A DNA stretch of 64,000 nt from Pedobacter insulae (GCF_900113525.1 NZ_FOPP01000004.1:124001-188000), one strand, 5' to 3'. Positions 51,633-60,892 are shown, numbered from the stretch's first letter. Translations and numbers: made by a program. The notes: generated by a model not told the origin, from the letters alone.

Positions 51633-52809
51633 TCGATTTTTGATTTCTCTTACTTGTCATCAATCCAACCGACATAATAATACTTGTACCTAATACCGCC
51701 ATAAACAAAAATGAGGTCCCTATCTCGGGTATTTTTAGTTCATTAGGTAAATTGTAATACAGAAGAATGCTTATGAGCCCACGTGGTGTTATAAAACCTT
51801 CGGGTACTGTGTTTTCTTTTTTAAAAATTCTTAAGTAGGCAAAACGTATAAAGTAAATTGAAAATAAAATCAATAAACCATTCAGAAAGATATGCTGATC
51901 TTCCAGCTTAAAAATATCAATGGTAAAGCCAAATATTACAAAAAAGAAAGTTCTGAGAATGAATGCGCTTTCGGCCGATAACTGATGAAGCTGGGCTAAA
52001 TCGTTTGCCAAATTTTCATACAAAAAAACACCCCTAAACCACGCATGTTTAATCTGATCGGCATTGTTTAAAAACAACCCAAATGCTAAGATTAACACTA
52101 AGGAAGAAAGATGGTAGGATTGGCCAATGGCATAGACCAAGATTAAGATAGAAATAATCAAAAAGAACTTCACATGGTGAGAAATTCTTCCCATTATATA
52201 TAATAATAAGACACAGGCGATGATTGACAAAGCAGTTATTAACGCCATGTTTAATCCCAGACCAGCAAATGAGCTCATTGAAATGTGAGGGTTAGATACG
52301 GCAAAGTTGAATAAAATAATCCCTAAAATATCGGAGAACGAGCTCTCATATATAATAAATTCTCTCGTTTTTTTACCTAATCCTGCAACAGAAGGTATAG
52401 CAATGGAAGAGCTTATTACGCTAAATGGGATAGCATTGGTAAAGCATAGATAAAAATCCCTTCCCGTAATTTGCTGAATAATGAGGGTAATCGTGACTAC
52501 GGTAATAATCAAGATAAAAAATGCAGCAAAAAAAGCGCCTTTAATTACGCTGTTCTTTTGTTTATTGTACTTGAGATCTAATGAGCCTTCAAATACGATG
52601 AGAATTAGCCCAATTGTACCCAATGTAGGCAGTATCCTCAAAAAATTAATTGTCTGCCAATGGAAATGTTCTGAAAGTAATTTTAGCCCAATGCCCAATA
52701 GTAAGAGTAGTAAAACCGAGGGGAGTTTTGTTTTAGTGGCAAAAAGGTCAAATAAATAAGAAAAAATGACTAGTCCACTTAAGGCTATTAAAGTTGTGTA
52801 AGTAGTCAT
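51625..52809 (-). CDS. Cation:proton antiporter (CPA family, Na+/H+ exchanger-like)
   Basis: 394 residues, almost entirely membrane segments (about 11-12). It has the typical family features: a repeated ISSSIAIPSVAGLGKKTREF region in the middle of the protein and a YESSFSDILGIILF helix holding the acidic exchange residue. The C-terminal helix region includes GFITPRGLISILLYYNLP. There is no cytoplasmic regulatory domain (no RCK/TrkA-C), so it is a short form. It would exchange Na+ or K+ for H+ across the inner membrane. Downstream of the thioesterase gene (12-bp gap) on the same strand. Confidence 0.85.
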   Translation of the reverse strand: MTTYTTLIALSGLVIFSYLFDLFATKTKLPSVLLLLLLGIGLKLLSEHFHWQTINFLRILPTLGTIGLILIVFEGSLDLKYNKQKNSVIKGAFFAAFFILIITVVTITLIIQQITGRDFYLCFTNAIPFSVISSSIAIPSVAGLGKKTREFIIYESSFSDILGIILFNFAVSNPHISMSSFAGLGLNMALITALSIIACVLLLYIMGRISHHVKFFLIISILILVYAIGQSYHLSSLVLILAFGLFLNNADQIKHAWFRGVFLYENLANDLAQLHQLSAESAFILRTFFFVIFGFTIDIFKLEDQHIFLNGLLILFSIYFIRFAYLRIFKKENTVPEGFITPRGLISILLYYNLPNELKIPEIGTSFLFMAVLGTSIIMSVGLMTSKRNQKSIT

Positions 52810-52821
52810 GGCCGATTGTTT

Positions 52822-53343
52822 TTATTCTTTAAAAAATAAGGCTTTTAACTCATTCGCATCATTGGGCTCCATTTTACCCGCTAAGATCAAACGTAATTGA
52901 CGTCGGCGTAAAGCTCCGCTATATAATTCGATCTCTTCAACTGTTTCAGGTCTTAATTCCGGAACTGGTATGGTTCTTCCACTTTGGTCAACAGCGACAA
53001 ACGTATAATATGCTTCATTTGATTTCGCTCTGGTACCAGATGGTATGTTTTCAGCCCAAACATCTAACCGAACTTCAACAGAAGTGTGGAAAGCTCTTGT
53101 TACCTTCGCTTCTATAGTAATTACATCACCGAGTTTAATAGCTTGCTTAAATGACACATTATCCACAGAAGCTGTTACCACAATTCTATTACAATGTTTT
53201 TGAGCTGAAATAGCAGCAGCGATATCCATCCAATGCAACAAACGGCCACCCATTAAATTATTTAAAGTGTTGGTGTCGTTTGGCAACACCAATTCGTTCA
53301 TAATGGTAAAGGAATTTTTAGGGTTTTTTGCTTTAACGCTCAT
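52822..53343 (-). CDS. Acyl-CoA thioesterase (hotdog fold)
   Basis: 173 residues from the ATG at 53343 (MSVKAKNPKNSFTIMNELVL); an upstream in-frame start at 53382 adds residues without family resemblance. Hotdog-domain thioesterase: LVLPNDTNTLNNLMGGRLLH, WMDIAAAISAQKHC with the usual catalytic-helix Asp, and VTASVDNVSFKQAIKLGD. It hydrolyses acyl-CoA to free acid and CoA. Divergent from the GH13 amylase gene, and upstream of the antiporter with a 12-bp gap. Confidence 0.88.
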   Translation of the reverse strand: MSVKAKNPKNSFTIMNELVLPNDTNTLNNLMGGRLLHWMDIAAAISAQKHCNRIVVTASVDNVSFKQAIKLGDVITIEAKVTRAFHTSVEVRLDVWAENIPSGTRAKSNEAYYTFVAVDQSGRTIPVPELRPETVEEIELYSGALRRRQLRLILAGKMEPNDANELKALFFKE

Positions 53344-53413
53344 AAGGCGCAAAATAAGGAAAACTCTTAAACAAAACCACACTTTTAGTGTTATTACGTA
53401 AATTCCCTAAAAT

Positions 53414-54886
53414 ATGCAAAACCAAACGCTCATCCAATACTTTCATTGGTATTATAATGAACCTGAAAATCTATGGGTTAAGGCAGCTAATGAAGCTGGA
53501 AATTTAAAAGAATTAGGGATAACCACCGTGTGGTTTCCACCGTCAAATAAAGGGAGTAATGGGGGGTATTCAATTGGATATGATTCGTACGACTTATATG
53601 ATCTTGGTGAATTTGATCAAAAAAACAGTGTAAACACCAAATATGGGAGCAAAGATGAATATCTTACCGCAATAGCAAAGCTTCATGAAAACGACATCGC
53701 TGTTTTAGCTGATGTTGTATTTAACCATAAAGCAGGCGCCGATGAGTTGGAAAAGATAACTGTAAGAAAGGTAAGTAAGGAGAATAGAGAAGAATTTATC
53801 TCTGAAGAAATGGAGATTGAAGCATGGACCAAGTTTACCTTTCCTGGGAGGAATGGACAGTATAGTAAATTCATATGGGATTACCAATGTTTTAGTGGCG
53901 TAGACTGGGCGCAAGATTTAAATGAATCGGCAATTTTTTCTATTCAAAACGGATATGGTGAACGTTGGGAAAACGTGCCTTCAACTGAATTGGGCAATTA
54001 CGATTATCTGATGTTTAATGATATAGATTATAGAAACGAATCTGTAAAGGAAGAGCTTAAAAATTGGGGTCATTGGTTTTACTGTATTACCAAAGTTGAT
54101 GGATTTAGGTTAGATGCAGTAAAACATATATCTGTTGAGTTTATAAATGGCTGGATAGACGATATGAAAACTACATTCAATCGAGATTTCTTTTTTGTTG
54201 CCGAAAATTGGAATATCGAAGACGTAGCCGAATTAAAAACTTACATTGAGCTAACTGCTGGGAGAACACAACTCTTTGATTCACTTCTTCATCATAACTT
54301 CTATTTGGCCTCCATAGAAGGTAAATCTTATAATTTGGCAAGCATATTTGATAACACGGTTGTTCAATGCAATCCTTTTCTTGCGGTAACATTTGTTGAT
54401 AACCATGATTCACAACCCCTTCAAGCACTTGAGTCGTTTGTAGATTTTTGGTTCAGGCCATTAGCTTATGCAATGGTCTTGCTTAGAGAAGCAGGAATTC
54501 CCTGTGTTTTTTATACTGATGTTTATGGGGCCAAGTACGATGAGGATGGAAAGCAGATAGAAATAATTGGGCTAAAAGAATTACCTGAATTATTGAATGT
54601 TAGAACAAACTTGGCTTATGGTGGACAAATAGATTACTTAGATCATCCTAATTGTATTGGGTGGACCCGCGCAGGGGATAAAGAGCATCCCAACTCTGGA
54701 ATCGCTGTGTTGCTTAGCAATGGTGAGGATAGCTTCAAAGAGATGGAGATGGGAAAGGCTTTTGCGGGAAAAACAATGAGAGATGCCTTGGAGAATAGAA
54801 AGGAAAAAGTAGTTTTAGATGAAGATGGTAAAGGAATGTTTTTTTGTAATGGAGGGAGTGTTTCCGTTTGGGTATTAAAAGAATAG
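53414..54886 (+). CDS. Cytoplasmic alpha-amylase (GH13)
   Basis: 490 residues without a signal peptide, typical of intracellular GH13_5 amylases. The (beta/alpha)8 barrel motifs are clear: LADVVFNH (region I), GFRLDAVKHI with nucleophile D234 (region II), FVAENW with acid/base E264 (region III) and FVDNHDSQP with D332 (region IV). It cleaves alpha-1,4-glucans inside the cell, so it could act on the glycogen made by GlgA/GlgC encoded 40 kb upstream. Confidence 0.93.
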   Translation: MQNQTLIQYFHWYYNEPENLWVKAANEAGNLKELGITTVWFPPSNKGSNGGYSIGYDSYDLYDLGEFDQKNSVNTKYGSKDEYLTAIAKLHENDIAVLADVVFNHKAGADELEKITVRKVSKENREEFISEEMEIEAWTKFTFPGRNGQYSKFIWDYQCFSGVDWAQDLNESAIFSIQNGYGERWENVPSTELGNYDYLMFNDIDYRNESVKEELKNWGHWFYCITKVDGFRLDAVKHISVEFINGWIDDMKTTFNRDFFFVAENWNIEDVAELKTYIELTAGRTQLFDSLLHHNFYLASIEGKSYNLASIFDNTVVQCNPFLAVTFVDNHDSQPLQALESFVDFWFRPLAYAMVLLREAGIPCVFYTDVYGAKYDEDGKQIEIIGLKELPELLNVRTNLAYGGQIDYLDHPNCIGWTRAGDKEHPNSGIAVLLSNGEDSFKEMEMGKAFAGKTMRDALENRKEKVVLDEDGKGMFFCNGGSVSVWVLKE

Positions 54887-54897
54887 CCTAATTAAAC

Positions 54898-56157
54898 TTA
54901 CTTTATTGCACTATTAACATGGCTAAAACCTATGAGTTCTTCCCATCTGCCGCCAGGTTTGCGGTAGTAAACGAATACTTGATAAGAATTATCCGTTTCA
55001 AAAAATGACCCTTCAAAATAGGTGTCATCAAATTTTCCAGTCTCATCTACCCAAATATATTTATAATCATATAGTCCCTGTTTCAATTTAATGTTTGCGA
55101 AATATTTTCTTTTGCTAATATCGTAAACTAATTTATTCTCCTCACTTAAATTAAAATTATTAAACCGGCCTACTACATAAATATTGCCTTTGCTATTTGG
55201 TGGAGTAGTACTTAAGCTAAAAATAACTTTTGTATAATCACTATCTGTTGCCGAATCTCTTCCATCCTGGTTCCGGATAAAGAAATTCCCATTTTCGTCG
55301 AACTGATTGGTATATTTTGGAGCACTACCTGATACGTCGGTAAACAGCTGGGCTACGTTAATGGTGTCTACATAAATTTCCTGAACATGTTCTGCTTTAA
55401 AGCGAAAGCTTCTAATATCAAATTTTCGAAATTCATTTCCTCCCCAAAATTCATTTGCATTTAGTTCGTTATAAACCAACGAACCTTGTTTCACAAACAA
55501 AGGTTTAGTATTTAAAATTGCCGTATGCGTATTCATGTTTTGCATTACAATGGCCTTTATATCCTGATGTGGATTTTGGATGGGCATTTGGTGAAAAATA
55601 GTGAAATTAACCTTTTGCTTTTTTGTGCGGTTTACAACCTGACTACTAGCCACTATTTCTGTCCCTACGTTCAATACTGGATCTAGCACAAAAAAACGCT
55701 GAGAAATAACTGGTTTGTTTTTGTTACCATTCTCATAAACCTTTAAAAGATAGTTTCCAGCTATCTTTGGCCTAATCTGATCATTTGGAAGTTTAAGATC
55801 GTAGTGCGTAAACTTTTGAAGCGTGTTGAAAGAGTAGCGATATTTCGTAATAATATCTTCATTAAAGCTCTCTAAATAATCAATGTAATTAATTTTAGAC
55901 GGCTTCCAGTCTGCCGAACAATGTTCTACCGTATAGCTAAACCCACGATTGCCGCCTTTGAGGTCGTCGAAGCTAAAGGTTAAACTTTCATTGCTTTTTA
56001 AAGTATAGATCGGTATAGACTGTTCTTTTTTTGAATTATAGCATTCAACGGTTTTAATACTCGATTGATAAACTTTATTCTCATAAACAAAGGCTTCTTG
56101 TGCCCAACTATGGAGCGTACATGAAAGCCAAATTGATAAGAAAATTGCTTTTTTCAA
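54898..56157 (-). CDS. Type IX secretion system plug-family protein (DUF5103)
   Basis: 419 residues with a signal peptide (MKKAIFLSIWLSCTLHSWA, then Q). The mature protein shows the DUF5103 pattern: SLTFSFDDLKGGNRGFSYTV, VEHCSADWKPSKINYIDYLE, SFNTLQKFTHYDLKLPND and the later NPHQDIKAIVMQN and NEFRKFDIRSFRFKAEHV segments. In Flavobacterium a member of this family plugs the SprA translocon of the type IX secretion system from the periplasmic side. No other T9SS gene is nearby, which is usual. Confidence 0.85.
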   Translation of the reverse strand: MKKAIFLSIWLSCTLHSWAQEAFVYENKVYQSSIKTVECYNSKKEQSIPIYTLKSNESLTFSFDDLKGGNRGFSYTVEHCSADWKPSKINYIDYLESFNEDIITKYRYSFNTLQKFTHYDLKLPNDQIRPKIAGNYLLKVYENGNKNKPVISQRFFVLDPVLNVGTEIVASSQVVNRTKKQKVNFTIFHQMPIQNPHQDIKAIVMQNMNTHTAILNTKPLFVKQGSLVYNELNANEFWGGNEFRKFDIRSFRFKAEHVQEIYVDTINVAQLFTDVSGSAPKYTNQFDENGNFFIRNQDGRDSATDSDYTKVIFSLSTTPPNSKGNIYVVGRFNNFNLSEENKLVYDISKRKYFANIKLKQGLYDYKYIWVDETGKFDDTYFEGSFFETDNSYQVFVYYRKPGGRWEELIGFSHVNSAIK

Positions 56158-56248
56158 TAGGTTAAGGTTTTTATTGTCAAGTAATTAATGTCAAATATAT
56201 AGTGTTAAGGGCGCTCATGTGGCATAGTTTCTATACCGTTTTACTCGG

Positions 56249-56312
56249 CATTGCGAGGTACGAAGCAATCTCCTTCTGAATTGTTCATTAAATTGCTTCA
56301 TACCTCGCAATG
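56249..56312. repeat. REP-like inverted repeat (copy 4)
   Basis: Left arm 56249-56269 (CATTGCGAGGTACGAAGCAAT) and right arm 56292-56312 pair with one mismatch around a 22-nt loop. It lies between the plug-protein gene and the ABC-F gene, both on the minus strand. Confidence 0.8.
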
Positions 56313-56325
56313 ACGCATCCTCAAG

Positions 56326-58236
56326 CTAGCCCTCCAATTCCATTATTTCTCCGGCAAGCTCTTCCCAAGTTTTTTGCGCATGATCTAACAACGTCTTCTC
56401 AGCTAGATAACGCTTATTAGCCTCTTCTAGTTTATGCTTGTTTGAATAAATATCCTCATTAGCTAATTCGAGCTCTACTGCTTTCACGCTTAGTTCAAAA
56501 GCCGAAATTTCTTCTTCAATTCGTTTTAACTTATCGTTAAGCTTCTTTAACTGTTGCTGTGTATTTAAGGGGAGCGGTTCTGCTGCTTTTGGTTTTTTCT
56601 CTTCTGCTTGTTTTACGGGAATTGGTTTAGGTGTTGGGATTACTCTTTTGCTATTCCACTCTTCATATTCTGCGTAAGTTCCCGGATATTCCTTAATTTT
56701 TTCCTCTTCTATAAACCAGATTTTATTCGCTACGTTGTCTAGGAAATATCTATCATGAGATACCGAAATAAATGTTCCTTCGTACTGTTGAAGTGCTTGG
56801 ATCAAAATATTTACCGATTGAATGTCTAAGTGGTTGGTAGGCTCATCCAAAATCAAGAAATTTGAATCGGTGGTTAATGATTTAGCTAAAGCCACTCTCG
56901 ACTTCTCACCCCCAGATAATACCTTAATTTTCTTGAATACATCGTCGCCTGTAAACAAAAAGCAACCCAGGATAGATCGTAATTCTGTATCGGTATGTTT
57001 AGGTGCAAATGCCTGAAGCTCCTCTAAAATGGTATTGTCTAAATGCAATGATTCGAGTTGGTGCTGTGCAAAGAAAGTAGTCGTTACATTATGTCCAGTT
57101 TCTATTTTACCACTAAAACCCTCCGTTCCGGCTATCATTCTCAATAGTGTAGATTTACCTTTACCATTGGCGCCAATCAGCGCAATTTTATCGCCTTTTT
57201 CAATTAATCCGTCAGCGTTTTCTAAAATGTCAATGTTAGGATAGGATTTCGTCGCATGCTCAACCTTAACTACGTGCCTTCCACTGGGTTTAGAGAACTT
57301 GAAACTGAAATTTACTGTAGGATTATCATCGTCTACATCCTCTACACGTTCCATTTTATCCAAGGCTTTCATCCTCGACTGAGCCATTTTGGCTTTACTT
57401 GCTTTAGCTTTAAAACGTTCTATCAAACGCTCTTCCTGCTTAATTTTAGCTTGTTGGTTTTTAAACTCTCCCTTTTGGATCTCACCACGCAGAGATTTTT
57501 CTTCTACATAAAACGAATAGTTTCCTGCATACACAGTCAATTTCCCTTTCCTGGATTCAACTGTCTTGCGTACAATTTTATCTAAGAAGTATCTATCGTG
57601 GGAAACAATGACAATGGCACCTTCAAAACCACTTAAATAGTTTTCTAACCACTTAATAGAGGGTAAATCCATGTGATTGGTAGGCTCATCCAATAAAAGG
57701 ATGTCAGGTGTTTGCAAAAGAATTTTGGCCAACATTACCCGCATCCTCCAACCTCCAGAAAATGTATTCAAAGGGCGGTGTTGGTCTTCGGTACTGAAAC
57801 CTAGGCCTGCTAAAATTTCATTTGCACGATATTCGATGTTGTAACCATCTAAAGCTTCAAATTCTTGTTGTTTATCGCTCAGTTTGTATAGCGTTTCTTC
57901 GCTATAATCAGTTTCAATTTTTTTAAGTAGTTCTTCAATCTCATCATGCAATTGGTTTTGACGCTCAAAAGCCTCCATCGCAACGTGTAAGATCGTATGG
58001 TGAGATTCGTAAGAAAGCAAATCTTGGTTTAAGTAACCAATTTTTAAATCTTTTGCCATCGAGATACTACCCGATGAGGGCGCATATTCGCCAACTATTA
58101 TTTTTAATAAAGTAGACTTTCCAGTACCATTTGCACCAATTAGCCCAACTCTATCTCCGGGCTTAATGTGCCAGTTTGCTTCATCGTATAAGGCTCTAGA
58201 GCCGATTAGGAAGGTTAAGTCGTTTATAGAAATCAT
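56326..58236 (-). CDS. ABC-F family ATPase (ribosome-associated, EttA/Uup type)
   Basis: 636 residues from ATG 58236 (MISINDLTFLIGSRALYDEA); a start at 58263 would add 9 atypical residues. Two ATPase domains without membrane segments: first Walker A GANGTGKSTLLK, signature FSGGWRMRVMLAKIL and LLLDEPTNHMDL; second Walker A GANGKGKSTLLR, signature LSGGEKSRVALAKSL and LILDEPTNHLDI. The linker between them and a C-terminal coiled coil (about 550-635, KLNDKLKRIEEEISAFEL) are typical of ABC-F proteins, which act on the ribosome E site. A housekeeping or ribosome-rescue role is more likely than antibiotic resistance. Confidence 0.93.
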   Translation of the reverse strand: MISINDLTFLIGSRALYDEANWHIKPGDRVGLIGANGTGKSTLLKIIVGEYAPSSGSISMAKDLKIGYLNQDLLSYESHHTILHVAMEAFERQNQLHDEIEELLKKIETDYSEETLYKLSDKQQEFEALDGYNIEYRANEILAGLGFSTEDQHRPLNTFSGGWRMRVMLAKILLQTPDILLLDEPTNHMDLPSIKWLENYLSGFEGAIVIVSHDRYFLDKIVRKTVESRKGKLTVYAGNYSFYVEEKSLRGEIQKGEFKNQQAKIKQEERLIERFKAKASKAKMAQSRMKALDKMERVEDVDDDNPTVNFSFKFSKPSGRHVVKVEHATKSYPNIDILENADGLIEKGDKIALIGANGKGKSTLLRMIAGTEGFSGKIETGHNVTTTFFAQHQLESLHLDNTILEELQAFAPKHTDTELRSILGCFLFTGDDVFKKIKVLSGGEKSRVALAKSLTTDSNFLILDEPTNHLDIQSVNILIQALQQYEGTFISVSHDRYFLDNVANKIWFIEEEKIKEYPGTYAEYEEWNSKRVIPTPKPIPVKQAEEKKPKAAEPLPLNTQQQLKKLNDKLKRIEEEISAFELSVKAVELELANEDIYSNKHKLEEANKRYLAEKTLLDHAQKTWEELAGEIMELEG

Positions 58237-58311
58237 TTCGCTACAAAAATACGAAATTCTCATCTACATTTATTGCTATTTTATTCCCATTCTCAATTTC
58301 CCAAAAATTAA

Positions 58312-58319
58312 TATCTTTG
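58312..58319 (+). promoter_or_regulatory. Candidate promoter of pyrD (near-leaderless)
   Basis: TATCTTTG matches TAnnTTTG and ends 4 bp before the pyrD ATG at 58324. If used, transcription would begin at or next to the start codon. No good -33 element is visible. Confidence 0.35.
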
Positions 58320-58323
58320 CCAA

Positions 58324-59352
58324 ATGTATCGCCTCGTTAAACCTGTTTTCTTTCAGTTCGATCCGGAAAAGGTTCATTATTTTGTAGTGAAACGTTTAAA
58401 ATGGTTTAATGATTATTTTCCTTTAGGGAAAACCATTCTGCGAAGTAGCTTCGATATCAATCTAAAAGGATTGGAACGTGAAGTTTTTGGTATTAAATTT
58501 AGAAATCCAGTAGGACTAGCTGCTGGATTTGATAAAAATGGCGAATATGTGGAAGCTCTTAGTAATCTGGGCTTTGGTTTTATAGAAGTTGGTACCGTTA
58601 CCCCTTTACCTCAGCCAGGAAACGACAAACCTCGTATGTTTCGTTTGCAAGATGATAGCGCTATTATTAATCGAATGGGCTTCAACAACAAAGGTGTTGA
58701 TGTAATGGCCGAGCGCTTAAGACTATTAAAAGAAAAAGATCCATCTATTGTGGTGGGAGGTAATATTGGTAAAAATAAAAATACCCCTAATGAAGACGCA
58801 GTAAGCGATTATGTCAAATGTTTTGATCGTTTATTTGATGTAGTAGATTATTTTGTTGTAAATGTTAGTTCTCCCAATACACCTGGACTAAGAGCCCTCC
58901 AGGAAAAGGAACCATTAAAAGAATTACTTAATACTTTACAGCAACGTAATCGTAAAAATGATATAGCTCGACCTATTTTGCTTAAAATTGCTCCAGATTT
59001 AACGAATGAGCAATTAGATGACATCATAGAGATTGTTAAGGAAACTAAAATTGCCGGCGTAATTGCAACAAATACAACCATTGACCGAGATGGACTTTAT
59101 ACTGAGGAGAAAATAAAGAGCGAAATGGGTGGTTTAAGTGGCAAACCTTTAACAAAAAGATCTACTGAGGTTATTCGCTATTTAACGGAGAAGTCTGGTA
59201 ATGCTTTTCCGATTATCGGGGTAGGAGGGATACACTCGCCCGAAGATGCGAAAGAAAAAATCGCTGCAGGGGCTGCGTTGATTCAGTTGTACACAGGTTT
59301 TATCTATGAAGGACCTGGGTTAATTAAGAGAATTTGTAAAGAATTAGTTTAA
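58324..59352 (+). CDS. pyrD: Dihydroorotate dehydrogenase, quinone-dependent (class 2)
   Basis: 342 residues. It oxidises dihydroorotate to orotate in pyrimidine synthesis, passing electrons to membrane quinone. An N-terminal amphipathic extension ([20 protein letters not shown]) marks the class 2, membrane-associated enzyme. The barrel shows [56 protein letters not shown] with the class 2 catalytic Ser region, and the FMN-binding [12 protein letters not shown]. It is divergent from the ABC-F gene. Confidence 0.95.
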   Translation: MYRLVKPVFFQFDPEKVHYFVVKRLKWFNDYFPLGKTILRSSFDINLKGLEREVFGIKFRNPVGLAAGFDKNGEYVEALSNLGFGFIEVGTVTPLPQPGNDKPRMFRLQDDSAIINRMGFNNKGVDVMAERLRLLKEKDPSIVVGGNIGKNKNTPNEDAVSDYVKCFDRLFDVVDYFVVNVSSPNTPGLRALQEKEPLKELLNTLQQRNRKNDIARPILLKIAPDLTNEQLDDIIEIVKETKIAGVIATNTTIDRDGLYTEEKIKSEMGGLSGKPLTKRSTEVIRYLTEKSGNAFPIIGVGGIHSPEDAKEKIAAGAALIQLYTGFIYEGPGLIKRICKELV

Positions 59353-59367
59353 TTGAGAAGTAGTTAA

Positions 59368-59739
59368 TTACTCGCCCTCTTGCATTTTTAATTGTTGTTC
59401 TGCTACTCTGAATTTTGTAATCCTTGCGATGAGCGCTAACGGCATTGGCTTGTCGACAGGAAACTGAACAGACCCTTTCCCTTGCTTGTAATTTGACAGC
59501 TCTTCTTCGAATGCTTTATGGCCCGTAGGCGTAGCATAAAAGCCAATGTGGTTTTTGTATCCTGCAAAATAAACTAAAGGTTTCCCTTTTAATTTAAAAG
59601 CAGGCATGGCATAGCTAATTGATTCTATGGCTTCCGGAGCTGTTTTTTGAATGGTTTCACGAATTTGTTGTAGCTTTTCCTGCACCGTTGCAGGAAAAGC
59701 CGAGATATAGTCGTCAATATTGTCAGTTTTAGTTTTCAT
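59368..59739 (-). CDS. DUF1801 (YdhG-like) protein
   Basis: 123 residues from ATG 59739 (MKTKTDNIDDYISAFPATVQ); an upstream in-frame start at 59760 adds 7 residues. The family motifs are PEAIESISYAMPAFKLKGKPLVYFA (conserved core, given here in part), HIGFYATPTG and GKGSVQFPVDKPMPLALI. DUF1801 proteins are small frataxin-fold-like proteins; some are described as intracellular iron chaperones. Function here is not established. It follows the SRPBCC gene on the same strand (48 bp). Confidence 0.85.
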   Translation of the reverse strand: MKTKTDNIDDYISAFPATVQEKLQQIRETIQKTAPEAIESISYAMPAFKLKGKPLVYFAGYKNHIGFYATPTGHKAFEEELSNYKQGKGSVQFPVDKPMPLALIARITKFRVAEQQLKMQEGE

Positions 59740-59787
59740 TCTTGCTATGCTAAAATACAAATTACATTATTACAACAAGTAAATATA

Positions 59788-60222
59788 TTAATCTTCCGGT
59801 TCCAAATATGCTTTTAGGGCTGTATATAAGAAGTGCGTCCAGCCTTCATTGAAGTTGTTTTTAGCGAAGTCTTTGCCAGCTTCTGCAAATGTTTCCAATC
59901 CTGTATGGGTAATTCGTACAAGCGTTTGTTCTCCTTTATCAAGAAGCTCCCAGGTTACCAGTGAGTTTCCGGGATAATTATCATAGCGCCAGGTATAAGC
60001 TATTTTTTTGCCCTCAATTACTTCCGTTACCTCACAGAGATGTAAATATTGTGTATTAGCATCGGGACCCCCCATAAAATCGAACTTGAAACCTACTATA
60101 GGCTTAAAATCTTCCAGTTGGAAATACCACTTTTTCATTTCGTCATTGGTGGTGATTGCGCTCCACACTTTCTCGCTAGTTGCATTAAATAATCTTTCTA
60201 CAATTACTGGTTGCTTATTCAT
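59788..60222 (-). CDS. SRPBCC (AHSA1-like) domain protein
   Basis: 144 residues from ATG 60222 (MNKQPVIVERLFNATSEKVW). This is an activator-of-Hsp90-homologue-type START/SRPBCC domain: WSAITTNDEMKKWYF, GFKFDFMGG and the C-terminal EGWTHFLYTALKAYL. Such proteins bind small hydrophobic ligands and very often sit beside ArsR-type regulators. The start codon lies 7 bp inside the tail-end region of the regulator gene (which ends at 60230 on this strand), so the two are probably co-transcribed from the promoter at 60583. Confidence 0.87.
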   Translation of the reverse strand: MNKQPVIVERLFNATSEKVWSAITTNDEMKKWYFQLEDFKPIVGFKFDFMGGPDANTQYLHLCEVTEVIEGKKIAYTWRYDNYPGNSLVTWELLDKGEQTLVRITHTGLETFAEAGKDFAKNNFNEGWTHFLYTALKAYLEPED

Positions 60223-60229
60223 ATTGTTT

Positions 60230-60556
60230 TTATTTAGGTTTAACATTAAGTTCGTTTGCCGATAGATGAACCGCTAGTGCATCCAATTTGTTTGTCCAAA
60301 AAACCCGGTATTGTTCAATCCATTCAGCTACTTCATTTAATTTCTGGAACTTAACTTCACAAAATCGCTCTCTTCCTTCTTTTTTTATGGTAACCAGCCC
60401 ACATTCGGTAAGAATTTTGATGTGCTGGGAAATAGCTGATCGGCTCATGTCGAAATTTTCTGAAATAGCATTCAAGTTTAATGACTTAAATGCTATTAAA
60501 TTTATGATTTCCCTTCTAGTTGGGTCTGCAATCGCCTGAAAAACATCTCTTCTCAT
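60230..60556 (-). CDS. ArsR-family transcriptional regulator
   Basis: 108 residues. Winged HTH with FQAIADPTRREIINLIAF, recognition region SRSAISQHIKILTECGLV and wing IKKEGRERFCEV. There is no cysteine-rich metal site, so it is the SRPBCC-associated type that may sense a small ligand rather than a metal. It is the first gene of a two- or three-gene minus-strand operon with the SRPBCC and DUF1801 genes. Two 16-bp palindromes flank its promoter, which points to autoregulation. Confidence 0.9.
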   Translation of the reverse strand: MRRDVFQAIADPTRREIINLIAFKSLNLNAISENFDMSRSAISQHIKILTECGLVTIKKEGRERFCEVKFQKLNEVAEWIEQYRVFWTNKLDALAVHLSANELNVKPK

Positions 60557-60567
60557 CTTCTTGATAT

Positions 60568-60609
60568 GTAAGTATTTGCTTACAAATATATATGTAAGTA
60601 ATTACTTAC
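60568..60609 (-). promoter_or_regulatory. Twin-palindrome operator and promoter of the ArsR-type regulator
   Basis: GTAAGTAATTACTTAC (60594-60609, a perfect palindrome) and GTAAGTATTTGCTTAC (60568-60583, one mismatched pair) lie 26 bp apart. On the minus strand, TATATTTG (complement of 60583-60590) sits between them as the -7 box. One site overlaps the -33 region and the other the transcription start, an ideal repressor layout. Confidence 0.75.
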
Positions 60610-60699
60610 GCAATTTTTTTTATTCTTTTATTAAGTGTGTAATATTATGAATAGGCTAGTACTATATCATCGCCTCTTACAAACTAGGTTATACTTAAA

Positions 60700-60785
60700 T
60701 ATTATTCGGTTTTTAAATGGATATTATTCGGACACAATTGTCATATATCCGAACAATATCCGAATGATATCCGAGTAATACCTAT
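60700..60785. repeat. Short inverted/direct repeats with TATCCGA core in a gene-free stretch
   Basis: GGATATTATTCGGA (60719-60732) pairs with TCCGAACAATATCC (60748-60761) at 13 of 14 positions. Three further TATCCGA or ATTCGG copies surround it. The surrounding gap (60610-60951) has no gene that I can support; it also holds the terminator at 60893-60928. Confidence 0.55.
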
Positions 60786-60892
60786 TTAAATGGGCCTACA
60801 ATCTTCCAGGAAATATGCTTTTGTGCTAAGGAAGAAACTTATATCGAAAAAGAATAATGTTGGGAGGGAAAAAGGGCGACTAACGCGCACAA

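Noticed and set aside
57256..57585. 109-aa plus-strand open frame inside the ABC-F gene
   Set aside because: Antisense shadow of a highly conserved gene; Phe/Leu-rich translation with no start context.
56326..58236. ABC-F gene considered as an antibiotic-resistance determinant
   Set aside because: It resembles housekeeping EttA/Uup-type proteins; nothing in the context indicates resistance or transfer.
60648..60785. Approximately 42-codon open frame across the TATCCGA repeats
   Set aside because: It simply reads through the repeat cluster; composition and lack of a promoter argue against a gene.
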